Positions 44,705-53,266 of a stretch of 64,000 nt of DNA are shown piece after piece; positions within the stretch are counted from its first letter, which is position 1; every line of letters begins with the position of its first letter. Source of the stretch: an uncultured Caldilineaceae bacterium. Its GTDB lineage: Bacteria; Chloroflexota; Anaerolineae; Caldilineales; Caldilineaceae. The stretch spans positions 3,823,405 to 3,887,404 of the forward strand of contig OX638330.1 of NCBI GenBank assembly GCA_951812725.1, written 5' to 3'. The notes under the pieces were generated by a model. The model searched no databases and was not told the DNA's origin. It saw only the letters and a list, made by a program, of their open reading frames with translations. A program made the translations under genes and the position numbers.

Positions 44705-45634
44705 CTAGTAGGTCTGTTCCCTTAATATACGTGCACGCAGAAGTGTGAAGAGAAGAATTGTGAAGAACAGCAGGAGAGAAAGGGCCGCCGCGAAGCCCAA
44801 CCGGAAGCGGACAAATCCCTCATGGTAGATATAGGAAACGATGGTGGCCGAATGTCCGGCCGGCCCGCCATCTGTCATCAGGTAGACCTGGCCGAATATA
44901 CGGAAAGCACTGATGATTTCCAGGGTAATGACTAGCCCCAACGCCGGTGTCAGGAGGGGCATGGTGATACGCCAGAAGGACTGCCATGCGGTCGCGCCAT
45001 CGATGACGGCCGCTTCTCCCAGTTCGGCGGGAATTTCCTTGAGTCCGGCCAAAAGAATCACCATATGGAATCCAACGGCCTGCCAGATGGTGACAAGGGA
45101 GATCGACTGGATAACCCACTGGCTTGTCGTCAACCAGCCCTGCTTTGGAATTCCAATGCCATAGAGCGCGACGTTGAGCAGACCGGTCTCTTTCTCGAAG
45201 ATCCAGATCCAGATAATCGCGGTAACGGTAATGGCGACGACATGAGGTGCGAAGAAGGCTGTTCGAATCGGACCTGCCAGCCACTGATCGCGATTGATCC
45301 AGAGCGCCATCAACAGGGCAACGATCACAGTTCCGGGCACAATAAGCGCAGCCATCTGGAAGGTATTTCCCCAAATCTTGGGAATCCAGTCGTCCTGCAT
45401 GACTTCGCGGAAATTGTCTAACCCAACCCAGACCGGGTCACCGACGATGCCCCACTCGTTGAAGCTGATGTAGATAGCGTAGAAGATTGGCAGGAGGGTA
45501 ATGACGGCAAAAATGAGGAGAAAGGGAAGTATGAACAGGTACGCCTGCCAGTCAATGCGGCGTCCGCGATATCGGATACTGGAAAGTCGGGAAGTCCAAC
45601 CGTCTTGCGCGGCTCTGTCTACAAGGTGGGTCAT
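44705..45634 (-). CDS. CUT1 sugar ABC transporter permease (MalF-like)
   Basis: 309 residues; membrane segments start with YLFILPFLLIFAVITLLPIFYAIYISF. The EAA loop is LGEAAVIDGATAWQSFWRITMPLLTPA near residues 200-225. It precedes its partner permease by 13 bases and follows the binding-protein gene by 76 bases. The two permeases would form the channel of the importer. Confidence 0.91.
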   Translation of the reverse strand: MTHLVDRAAQDGWTSRLSSIRYRGRRIDWQAYLFILPFLLIFAVITLLPIFYAIYISFNEWGIVGDPVWVGLDNFREVMQDDWIPKIWGNTFQMAALIVPGTVIVALLMALWINRDQWLAGPIRTAFFAPHVVAITVTAIIWIWIFEKETGLLNVALYGIGIPKQGWLTTSQWVIQSISLVTIWQAVGFHMVILLAGLKEIPAELGEAAVIDGATAWQSFWRITMPLLTPALGLVITLEIISAFRIFGQVYLMTDGGPAGHSATIVSYIYHEGFVRFRLGFAAALSLLLFFTILLFTLLRARILREQTY

Positions 45635-45710
45635 TCACACATTTCTCGGTTACCGGAAGCCCGGGCAGAATGTCACCCGTCGCAGATCATTCTGCCCGGA
45701 CACTTGTCAT

Positions 45711-47129
45711 TTACGCGTTGCGATCATCCAGAATTTTCTGCCAGGCCACTTCCACATCGGCCAGGCCTTCTTCAATGCTCTTCTCACCAGCCCAGACCGG
45801 ATCCATCGCCTTGGGTAAGGCTGAACTGCTGCCGGCGTAGTAGGCGAACTGCCCGCCATCGACCATGTTCAGATAGTCGAAGAAGCTGTACTCAACCGCT
45901 TCGGCAAATGGTTTGCGCAGTTCCCAGTCAATGCCAAGTGTCATGTAATCAGGATCGTCGAGAATGGAGCGGCGGGGCGGCGCGCCGCGTCCTTCGGTCA
46001 CCCAGAGCATTGAGTTATCGGAGAACCACTTGATTACCTTTGCACCTGCAACCAGATGGTCTTCAGTGCGGCCGGGCGCGGTGAAGAGCGCGAGGCCGTA
46101 TTCGCGTGCCTCAGTTGTCAATGTGTCGCCGATCAGTGAAACCGGAGCGGTTATAAAGTCGAGGCCGTCGGTATTTACGTAGCCGAAGAGTGTCCACGGG
46201 CCGGTCCAAAATATCGAGCCCACTTGTTGGCCGTACGCTCCATAGCGATCGGCAATGTCGCGGGTCGACATCTCATGCTTATCGAACGTATCCAGCACCC
46301 ATTGCGCGGCTGCAATCGGCGCATCGGTGTCGTTGAAGGTGACTGAAGTGCGGTCATCGTTGAGAGGCTGTGCGCCTAGTTGCTGTGCAATGATGCCGAA
46401 GACCACATTGGGTTGAACGCTGGAGCCTGTCATCAGGAATCCTGAACGCGTGATCTGGTCCCCTTCTTTTACAGTCATGGCCTTGGACCACTCGATCAGG
46501 GATGGGCCGTCCGCCGGTGGATTGCTGACGTCCAAGCCGGCTTCTTCAGCGTGGCCGACATTGATCAGGGCGGCGATAGGCAGAATATCCATCGTAATGG
46601 AGTAGAGTTCTCCTTCCAGAGAAGACCACTCGATATACTGGGGCAGGAAGTCGTCCAGATCCAGGCCGACCGTCTCCATCAGGTCATCCAGAGGCGTAAG
46701 ACCGCCGGCCTCATGCCAGACGGCGACATCATTCATGGTACGGAAGGAGATGTCGGGCGGGTCACCTGTGGCGATAGAGGCCATAATCTTCGTCCCCATT
46801 TCGCCGCCACCGACCTGCTCATACTCGAAGGTGATGTCTGGATGTTCATTTGCCTCGATGTAGTTTTTGCAAAATTGTTCCCAGACCTGCGCGTCAGATG
46901 CGCCCAAGTCATACCACATGATGATTGTTTCTGGCATCGGAGCGGGGGCTGCTTCTTCATCCATGCTCTCCTCGGCCGAAGGCGCCGCGGCCGGGGCGCA
47001 AGCTGCCAGCGAGGTCATCGCAAGGCCGCCAAGCCCGAAGGCCATACCGCGCATGAGGGAGCGCCGGCTGAACACTGGTGAACCTGCACTGTCAGGACGG
47101 ACGCTGTCGTTGGGCTGTACCTCTTTCAT
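45711..47129 (-). CDS. CUT1 sugar-binding lipoprotein, Tat-type signal
   Basis: 472 residues. A twin-arginine motif SRRSLMRG (Arg22-Arg23) precedes the hydrophobic stretch and lipobox LAAC (Cys44), so it is probably a Tat-exported lipoprotein. The SBP_bac_1 fold follows, with TIIMWYDLGASDAQVWEQFCKNYIE near residues 68-92, GDPPDISFRTMNDVAVWHEAGGL near 120-145 and a WTGPWTLFGY loop near 300. First gene of the importer operon; GAGGAGGCGAGCAACC precedes ATG 47129, and a good sigma-70-type promoter lies about 110 bases upstream. Confidence 0.92.
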   Translation of the reverse strand: MKEVQPNDSVRPDSAGSPVFSRRSLMRGMAFGLGGLAMTSLAACAPAAAPSAEESMDEEAAPAPMPETIIMWYDLGASDAQVWEQFCKNYIEANEHPDITFEYEQVGGGEMGTKIMASIATGDPPDISFRTMNDVAVWHEAGGLTPLDDLMETVGLDLDDFLPQYIEWSSLEGELYSITMDILPIAALINVGHAEEAGLDVSNPPADGPSLIEWSKAMTVKEGDQITRSGFLMTGSSVQPNVVFGIIAQQLGAQPLNDDRTSVTFNDTDAPIAAAQWVLDTFDKHEMSTRDIADRYGAYGQQVGSIFWTGPWTLFGYVNTDGLDFITAPVSLIGDTLTTEAREYGLALFTAPGRTEDHLVAGAKVIKWFSDNSMLWVTEGRGAPPRRSILDDPDYMTLGIDWELRKPFAEAVEYSFFDYLNMVDGGQFAYYAGSSSALPKAMDPVWAGEKSIEEGLADVEVAWQKILDDRNA

Positions 47130-47236
47130 GGTTGCTCGCCTCCTCTTTGGTGACTGGACAGATACTCAGTTTCAGATCGTTCAGGCACGAGCGACGGGTT
47201 GATGCATAACAAGCAGATACTGATCAGACTTAGGTC

Positions 47237-47264
47237 ATTATAGCGACTTCGCGGACCACTTCAA
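47237..47264 (-). promoter_or_regulatory. sigma-70-type promoter of the second CUT1 importer
   Basis: On the minus strand TTGAAG (47259-47264) and TATAAT (47237-47242) are 16 bases apart. They lie about 110 bases upstream of the binding-protein start at 47129, leaving room for a leader. Confidence 0.55.
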
Positions 47265-47552
47265 AATAACATAATTTTCTAGGGATTTCGCTGATATTGC
47301 TTGGTTGACGCCAACTGTCCTGATCGCTGGAGTCTGCAACGACCTGGCCGGTGCTCTGGTGTCAGGCTGGTAGACGCGGCAGGACGGCGTCCTCAGCGGC
47401 GGGAGGAGGGCGGTGCGCTGTCTGAATCAGGATTGTTAGGATATGAGGATTTTCGGGATGGTCAGCGTCCGAGCGAATGCTGATGGAGGAATCCAAGCGC
47501 GGACAGAAGGACTGGAGAATGTGTAAAGAGGCTAATGCGGCGGTGGCGCGAC

Positions 47553-47593
47553 GGGTTTTGAAGGGGGCGCTGCGGGGGGACACGCCCCGCCCA
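47553..47593. repeat. dispersed GC-rich structured repeat, degenerate copy 4
   Basis: GGTTTTGAAGGGGGCG, then TGCGGGG, ending GCCCCGCCCATTG, matches both ends of the repeat core with the middle hairpin deleted. The outer GGGCG/CGCCC pairing is still possible. Confidence 0.5.
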
Positions 47594-47614
47594 TTGAAGC
47601 AGGGAGAGAAGGAA

Positions 47615-47645
47615 GAGGAGTGAGGAGTGAGGAGTGAGGAGTGAG
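47615..47645. repeat. heptamer tandem repeat (GAGGAGT)4
   Basis: Four perfect copies of GAGGAGT, plus GAG, within a purine-only flank, so one strand is almost free of pyrimidines here. It is prone to slippage and length change. Confidence 0.8.
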
Positions 47646-47723
47646 AAAAACTGTGAGGAAGAAGAGAGAAACGGGTTCTCAGGGAGGCGCAGGTGAGCGG
47701 TCAAACGTGGGTGGAAGGGGCGA

Positions 47724-48035
47724 TTACTTTTCCGGAGAGGAGGGGGGCGCAGGTTCGGTACGCTGCAACAGTTGTTTGAGCGTTGCCTGGGACCTTTCGG
47801 CCTTGCTTTGTCCCTGAATTACAGCTGATGTCACCTGGGCAGCGGTCTCTTCGGTTTTGGCGCGGGCTTTGCTGCTGGCGTCTTGCAAATTTTCGAGACC
47901 GGATTGGGCTCCGCCCAGCACCCATCTCATGGCCTGCACAGCCAGAAAGGCAATGCCCAAAGGTATCAGGCAAAGAAGAAACACATGGATTGAGATCCAG
48001 ACGACGGACAAATTTCGCCAGAATTCTAGTGACAT
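47724..48035 (-). CDS. small membrane-anchored coiled-coil protein, unknown
   Basis: 103 residues from ATG 48035 (MSLEFWRNLSVVWISIHVF); the in-frame extension to 48335 overlaps a repeat-rich upstream region and is not credible. One transmembrane segment at residues ~10-38 (VWISIHVFLLCLIPLGIAFLAV) is followed by a polar helix rich in Ala, Gln, Lys and Glu (SKARAKTEETAAQVTSAVIQ), ending in PAPPSSPEK. It resembles short membrane-anchor proteins of unknown role common in Chloroflexota; I do not recognise a named family. It is divergent from the aldolase-dehydrogenase gene. Confidence 0.62.
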   Translation of the reverse strand: MSLEFWRNLSVVWISIHVFLLCLIPLGIAFLAVQAMRWVLGGAQSGLENLQDASSKARAKTEETAAQVTSAVIQGQSKAERSQATLKQLLQRTEPAPPSSPEK

Positions 48036-48333
48036 AGTATTGCGGAACAGCGGCTTGACAGGACCGGTTGTCGAAGCCTGGGTATTGTCCTGTTTCGACG
48101 AAAAATACTGGCAGAACAGCACGCGAATTGTAACAGAGCCAGACCCGCCCGTCCAGACTGGTCTGCCCTCTTCCTTGGGGCCAATTGTTAGCGCGGCTCT
48201 GCGCTTTCTGCTACACTGCCAACTGCAGTGACCAGTCGTTGGCGGCTTGCGGTCAGTGGTGACGCTTTTTCCGCTGTGCACTGGAGTCTGGTCACTGGCC
48301 ACCGGTCCAATTACGCATCTCCGGAGTAACGAC
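48036..48333. other. divergent promoter region with CAGTGACCAGT repeats
   Basis: 298 bases between a small membrane protein and the aldolase/dehydrogenase gene. From about 48214 to 48310 it is dense in short copies of CTGCAGTGACCAGT, GGTCAGTGGTGAC and GGTCACTGGCC, the same family as at 4173 and 61613. Confidence 0.55.
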
Positions 48334-50523
48334 ATGACTGCACGCAGCGACTATCGACATGTATCCTATCTGTGGGACGACGAAACCGGGGCCGCGCTCG
48401 ACCCGGTCGGCCGTCTCGTTTACCGCTCCAACTTGCTCGGCCAGGACCAGCGCATCACGAACACGGGGGGCGGCAACACCTCCTCGAAATATATGGAAAC
48501 GGATCCGCTGACCGGGGAGTCGGTCGAGGTGCTATGGGTCAAAGGCTCGGGCGGCGACCTGCGGACTTCGAAACGGGAGAACTTCTCGTCGCTGTATATG
48601 GACAAGATCCGGCAGCTGCGGGCGATTTACGACGCGGCCGACGAGAAGGGGGTCAAGACGCCGATCGAAGACGAGATGGTAGGCAAGTATCTGCACTGCG
48701 TCTATGACCTCAACCCGCGCGCTTCTTCGATCGACACGCCGCTGCACGCGTTTATCCCGGCCCCGATCGTGGACCATACGCATCCCAATGCGGTGATCGC
48801 GATTGCTGCGGCGGAGGATGGCGAGGCGCTTACGGCCGAGATCTTCGGCGATCAGTTGGGCTGGGTGGACTGGCAGCGGCCGGGCTTTGAGCTGGGGCTG
48901 GTGATGGGAGATATTGCGGACGCGAACCCGGCGATGGAAGGCATCATGATGGGAGGGCACGGGCTGATCAACTGGGCCGAGGACGACAAGGCCTGCTACG
49001 AGCTGAGCCTGGATATCATCGAGAAGGCGGCCCGTTACATCGAGAGCCGGGACAAGGGCGCGGACACGTTTGACGGCCAGAAGTACGAGGCGCTGGGCGA
49101 GGACGAACGGGAGGCGCTGCTGGTGGACCTGCTGCCGGCGCTGCGGGGCATGATTTGCCAGCAGAATGTTTTCGTCGGCACGGTACAGGCGGACGAGGCG
49201 ATTCTGCGTTTCGTCAACAGCAATGACGCGGACCGCCTCGCCGAACTGGGGACATCATGTCCTGATCACTTCCTGCGCACCAAGATCAAGCCACTTTATG
49301 TGGACTGGGATCCGCGGACGAAGGATGTGGAGGGGCTGCTGGCGAAGCTGGAAAGCGGTCTGGCCAAGTACCGGCAAGACTACGCCGACTACTACGACGC
49401 ACACAAGCATGCCGATTCCCCGGCGATGCGGGACCCGAACCCTACGGTGATTCTCATTCCGGGCGTGGGCATGATCGCGTGGGGGAAGAACAAGAGCGAG
49501 AGCCGGGTGACGGCAGAGTTCTATAACTGCGCGGTGGAGGTGATGCGAGGCGCGGAGACGGTGAGCCAGTACATGGCGCTTCCGAAACAGGAGGCTTTCG
49601 ACATTGAGTACTGGCTGCTGGAGGAGGCAAAGCTGCGTCGGATGCCGCCGGAACAGGAGCTGGCGCGCAACGTGGTTGTTGTGGTCGGCGCGGGCAGCGG
49701 CATCGGCAGGGCGGTTGCGCACCGCGTGGCGGAGGAGGGCGCGCATGTGGTGTGCGCGGACTTGAACGCGGAGGCGGCGCAGGCGACTGCAGACGAGTTG
49801 ACCGGTATCTACGGAGTTGGCATTGGGGTGGCGGGTACGGGCATCTCGGCGTGCGGGCCGGCGATTGGGCTGGGCGTGGATGTTGGCGATCGCGCGAGCG
49901 TGGAGGCGCTGTTCGGCCAGACGCTGCTGGCCTATGGCGGGATCGATCATCTGGTGATCACGGCCGGTTTCTATTATCCGCCGGATGCCAGCGGCTATAT
50001 ACCGGACGGGATGTGGGACACTACTTTTAATGTGAACGTGAAGGGTGCGTATATTGTCGCGGACGTGGCGCGCAAGATCTGGGAGGCGCAGGGGCTGCCC
50101 GGCTCGGTGGTGATTGCAACAAGCGTCAACGGCGCGGTGGCCAAGAAGGGTTCACTGGCCTACGATACTAGCAAGGCGGCGGCGAATCACCTGGTGCGCG
50201 AACTGGCGATTGAACTGGCGCCGAATGTGCGGGTCAACGGGCTGGCGCCGGCCACGGTGGTGGCAGGCAGTTCGATGTTCCCGCGCGAGCGGGTTATTTC
50301 AGGGCTGCAGAAGTATGACCTCCCCTTCGACGAGGCGGAGGGGACGGACGCGTTGCGGGACCGCCTGGCGGCATTCTACGCGCAACGCACGCTGACGAAG
50401 CAGGCGATTCTGCCTGAAGATCAGGCTGGGGCGGCTTACCTGTTGATCAGCGGCGCGCTCGCCAAGACGACGGGACAGATTCTCAATGTGGACGGGGGTT
50501 TGGTGGAGGCGTTCCTTCGGTAG
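48334..50523 (+). CDS. bifunctional rhamnulose-1-phosphate aldolase/lactaldehyde dehydrogenase-like fusion
   Basis: 729 residues from ATG 48334, eight bases after CGGAG. The N-terminal ~430 residues are a class II aldolase/adducin domain: NTGGGNTSSKYME near 42-54, WVKGSGGDLR near 70, zinc histidines in VDHTHPNAVIA near 150, and GHGLINW near 215. The C-terminal ~260 residues are a short-chain dehydrogenase: VVGAGSGIGRAVAHRV near 455, NVNVKGAY, and catalytic YDTSK near 610. This matches the RhaEW-type fusion that splits L-rhamnulose-1-phosphate and oxidises the lactaldehyde formed. A related uronate or deoxy-sugar substrate is possible. Other rhamnose genes are not in the window. Confidence 0.88.
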   Translation: MTARSDYRHVSYLWDDETGAALDPVGRLVYRSNLLGQDQRITNTGGGNTSSKYMETDPLTGESVEVLWVKGSGGDLRTSKRENFSSLYMDKIRQLRAIYDAADEKGVKTPIEDEMVGKYLHCVYDLNPRASSIDTPLHAFIPAPIVDHTHPNAVIAIAAAEDGEALTAEIFGDQLGWVDWQRPGFELGLVMGDIADANPAMEGIMMGGHGLINWAEDDKACYELSLDIIEKAARYIESRDKGADTFDGQKYEALGEDEREALLVDLLPALRGMICQQNVFVGTVQADEAILRFVNSNDADRLAELGTSCPDHFLRTKIKPLYVDWDPRTKDVEGLLAKLESGLAKYRQDYADYYDAHKHADSPAMRDPNPTVILIPGVGMIAWGKNKSESRVTAEFYNCAVEVMRGAETVSQYMALPKQEAFDIEYWLLEEAKLRRMPPEQELARNVVVVVGAGSGIGRAVAHRVAEEGAHVVCADLNAEAAQATADELTGIYGVGIGVAGTGISACGPAIGLGVDVGDRASVEALFGQTLLAYGGIDHLVITAGFYYPPDASGYIPDGMWDTTFNVNVKGAYIVADVARKIWEAQGLPGSVVIATSVNGAVAKKGSLAYDTSKAAANHLVRELAIELAPNVRVNGLAPATVVAGSSMFPRERVISGLQKYDLPFDEAEGTDALRDRLAAFYAQRTLTKQAILPEDQAGAAYLLISGALAKTTGQILNVDGGLVEAFLR

Positions 50524-50598
50524 TGAACTGGATGCAAGGTTGGGATGTAGGCAGCCATGAAAGACGAATTGCAGTTGTGCGACACAGGAGAATAGTCG

Positions 50599-51894
50599 AT
50601 GCCCGGTAGAGGATTTCCAAGCCCTGCAGCGCTGCGTAACGGCGAAGTCGATCCGGTTGCACACGTCAAAGAGGTCTGTGACCGCATCGACGCAGAGGAT
50701 CCACTGATCCAGGCTTTGTTACCGGAGTCGGGGCGGCGGCAGCGGCTGACGCGTGAGGCCGAGGCTCTGATGGCCCGCTATCCTGATCCTGAGGAGCGGC
50801 CCCCTCTGTTCGGGCTGCTTGTTGGTGTGAAGGACTTTTTTCGCGTGGACGGGTTTCCCACAAAGGCGGGATCCAAGCTGCCGGCGGCGCTGTTCGAGGG
50901 CGCGGAATCGGATGTGGTGACGCGCCTCAGAGAGAATGGCGCGCTGATAGCAGGCAAGACGGTTACCACTGAGTTCGCCTATTTTCAGCCGGGCCCGACG
51001 CGCAACCCGCACAACACGGAACATACGCCGGGCGGCTCGAGCAGCGGTTCGGCTGCGGGTGTTGCGGCTGGCTTCTATCCGCTGGCGCTGGGCACACAGA
51101 CGATCGGTTCGGTCATCCGTCCGGCGGCATTTTGTGGGATCATAGGATTCAAGCCCAGCTATGACCGGATCAATACCGCGGGAATGCTCTTCTTTTCGAA
51201 ATCTGTGGATCATGCAGGGGTTTTCAGCCAGGATGTAGCGACGATGAAGCTGGCATGCTCAGCGCTGTTTGGCAGCTGGGACAGCAGCGAGAGTGCGCCT
51301 CCTGACAGTCTGCCGGCCCTGGCGGTTCCGGACGGCCCCTATCTGGAGGAGGCGGAGGAAGTCGGCTTGCAGAATTTTGAAGAAACGCTCGACAGGTTGG
51401 CCGCTGAGGGGCTCCGCATCGAACGCGTCCCATTTTTTCCTCACTATGCTGAACTTAACCGGCGCCACCGCCGCCTGACTGCGGTCGAGGTGGCCCAAGT
51501 TCATAAGGACTGGTACAGGGAGTATTCTGACCGGTACAGCGTGCATATGCACGAGATCATGAAGACCGGGGCTACGGTTTCCGACGAGGAACGGGACGAG
51601 ATACGCGCCGATCAGTTGCGATTACGGCACAAGATGGAGGAAGCGCTTCTCTCTTCGGGCGCGGATCTATGGATTGCGCCGGCGGCGACCGGTCCTGCCC
51701 CGCACGGGATCCACGCGACCGGCAACCCAATCATGAATCTGCCGTGGACGAACGCTGGCGTGCCGGCGCTGGCGATTCCGTCCGGAAAGACGGATGACGG
51801 CTTGCCGCTGGCGGTGCAGCTTTGCGCACCGTTTGGTGCGGATGAGCGTCTGCTGGCGTGGGGCGGGGCGATTGAAGCGCAGGTTAGGGGATAG
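50599..51894 (+). CDS. amidase-signature family hydrolase
   Basis: 431 residues. The catalytic triad of the amidase signature can be placed: Lys78 in GLLVGVKDFF, the cis-Ser near residue 148 in TPGGSSSGSAAG, and nucleophile Ser171 in QTIGSVIRPA, where the usual GGS is reduced to IGS. The protein is shorter than GatA or acylamidases but complete. Substrates of the family range from amides to allophanate. No signal peptide. It follows the aldolase fusion by 75 bases and precedes the kelch lipoprotein by one base, so the two are probably co-transcribed. Confidence 0.87.
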   Translation: MPGRGFPSPAALRNGEVDPVAHVKEVCDRIDAEDPLIQALLPESGRRQRLTREAEALMARYPDPEERPPLFGLLVGVKDFFRVDGFPTKAGSKLPAALFEGAESDVVTRLRENGALIAGKTVTTEFAYFQPGPTRNPHNTEHTPGGSSSGSAAGVAAGFYPLALGTQTIGSVIRPAAFCGIIGFKPSYDRINTAGMLFFSKSVDHAGVFSQDVATMKLACSALFGSWDSSESAPPDSLPALAVPDGPYLEEAEEVGLQNFEETLDRLAAEGLRIERVPFFPHYAELNRRHRRLTAVEVAQVHKDWYREYSDRYSVHMHEIMKTGATVSDEERDEIRADQLRLRHKMEEALLSSGADLWIAPAATGPAPHGIHATGNPIMNLPWTNAGVPALAIPSGKTDDGLPLAVQLCAPFGADERLLAWGGAIEAQVRG

Positions 51895-51895
51895 G

Positions 51896-52891
51896 ATGAT
51901 GAGCAGCCGTCTTCGGTTCTCTACTGTTATCTTGTCGATGATAGCGATACTGTTGCTGGCCGCGTGTGCTGGTCAGTTGACTGTTCCGGCAGTGGAGGGA
52001 GGCGGTGAGGGACCACCCCAATCAGACGGGACGGCGGCCATTTGGCAGACAGGCGCGGAGATGCCGACGGCCCGCTCGGAGATGCGGGTTGGCGTCGTGG
52101 ACGGGATTTTTTATGTGCCGGGCGGTTTTGGCGGGTTGACCGATTTTGCGGCATACGATCCTGAGAACGATAGCTGGACGGAGCTGGCGCCTTTGCCGGA
52201 GCCGGCCCACCATATGATGGCGACCGGGCACAACGGCAAAGTCTTCGTATTCGGTGGGGGACCAGACTTGAGCTGGCAGGCTACGTCATCGATTTTCGTC
52301 TATGACCCGGCGACGGATGTGTGGACGGCGGCCGGTGCGATGCCGGAACGGCGTATGAGCGGCGAAGCGGTTTCACTTGGGGATTTTATCTATCTGGTAG
52401 GCGGGACAGGCGGCACTACGGCGATGCTTCGTTTAGACCCTATGGATGGGTCATGGACCGTTCTGCCCGGGCCGGTGCAGCCGCGCGAGCATGTGGCGGC
52501 GGTGGCTTTCAACGACGAGCTATGGGTTATCGGTGGGCGTTGGGGCGGGACGGGCGCGCTGGCGACGGTGGAGATATTCAGTCCGGCCAGCGGGGCGTGG
52601 CGAGACGGCCCTGAGATGGTCGAGGCGCGCAGCGGGTTTGGCGCGGCCGCGGTGGGCGAGCGCATTATCGTCGCCGGCGGCGAGATTCTGGGGGCGCGGC
52701 CGTGGAAGGCACTTGCCAGCGCGGAGGTGTATGACGCGGTCTCAGGCGCGTGGTCGCTGCTGACGGAGTTGCCGGCGGGAATTCATGGGATGCCCGTGGT
52801 CGGTTATGAAGGGACGGCGTACGTTCTGGGTGGGTCGGACCGGGCTGGGGGGATTGATAATCGTGGGCGGGTTTTGCGGTTGAGCCCGTAA
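51896..52891 (+). CDS. kelch-repeat lipoprotein
   Basis: 331 residues from ATG 51896, one base after the amidase stop, with TTAGGGG upstream. Signal peptide and lipobox LLAAC (Cys24), then a glycine-rich linker, then about six kelch blades: VGVVDGIFYVPGGFGGLTDF, GKVFVFGGGPDL, GDFIYLVGGTGGTT, DELWVIGGRWGGTG, GERIIVAGGEILG and GTAYVLGGSDRAGG, each with the paired glycines. It forms a beta-propeller anchored outside the membrane, a binding module more than an enzyme. Coupling to the amidase suggests a shared role, not yet identified. Confidence 0.85.
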   Translation: MMSSRLRFSTVILSMIAILLLAACAGQLTVPAVEGGGEGPPQSDGTAAIWQTGAEMPTARSEMRVGVVDGIFYVPGGFGGLTDFAAYDPENDSWTELAPLPEPAHHMMATGHNGKVFVFGGGPDLSWQATSSIFVYDPATDVWTAAGAMPERRMSGEAVSLGDFIYLVGGTGGTTAMLRLDPMDGSWTVLPGPVQPREHVAAVAFNDELWVIGGRWGGTGALATVEIFSPASGAWRDGPEMVEARSGFGAAAVGERIIVAGGEILGARPWKALASAEVYDAVSGAWSLLTELPAGIHGMPVVGYEGTAYVLGGSDRAGGIDNRGRVLRLSP

Positions 52892-53266
52892 GGACGCAGC
52901 CCCTGGTACGAATAACGACAACTGCCTTAGAGCAGTCACTTGCGCGCAGGTAGCGGCGTCAGCTCCACTCCAAAGTGGAATTGGTTGCTGAACCATTGAG
53001 GGGCGGAACCTTCACCGCCTGCGCTGGGTCCGCGAATGTCGTCTTTTCCTCAAGCGGAGGGCTATCAGCATTGCCCACCCATTTTGGTTTTCCAAGTGAA
53101 CTCACATTTGGAGCGGGGCGTGGTACGCTCGCGTGCGTTCCGGTGTGGGCCAAGAGTCGTAAGATTCCCCCGATGGCCTGACTTAGACATTGTTTCCCCA
53201 TAACAGTGTGAATCGGCAAGGTAGTAAGACCTCCGTCTCCAGCTACCTCCAAGGAGAACCATAACG
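52892..53266. other. 375-base intergenic region, no gene called
   Basis: Open frames run on both strands (52975-53181 plus, 52959-53252 minus) but have no ribosome site or recognisable domain, and they overlap each other. The sequence near 52970-53110 looks less biased than nearby genes. See the finding on this stretch. Confidence 0.4.

Larger units (their letters stand above)
47265..47723. other. intergenic region with decayed repeat and purine-rich tract
   Basis: Gene-free stretch between the importer promoter and the small membrane-protein gene. It holds a degenerate copy of the dispersed repeat (47553-47593) and a heptamer tandem repeat in a long purine-rich run (about 47600-47660). Short frames here have no initiation signals. 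Confidence 0.55.

Noticed and set aside
47615..47645. Possible CRISPR-like array
   Set aside because: The units are 7 bases with no spacers; it is a simple tandem repeat.
47724..48335. 203-residue form of the small membrane protein
   Set aside because: The added N-terminus comes from the repeat-rich divergent promoter region; ATG 48035 starts directly before the membrane segment.
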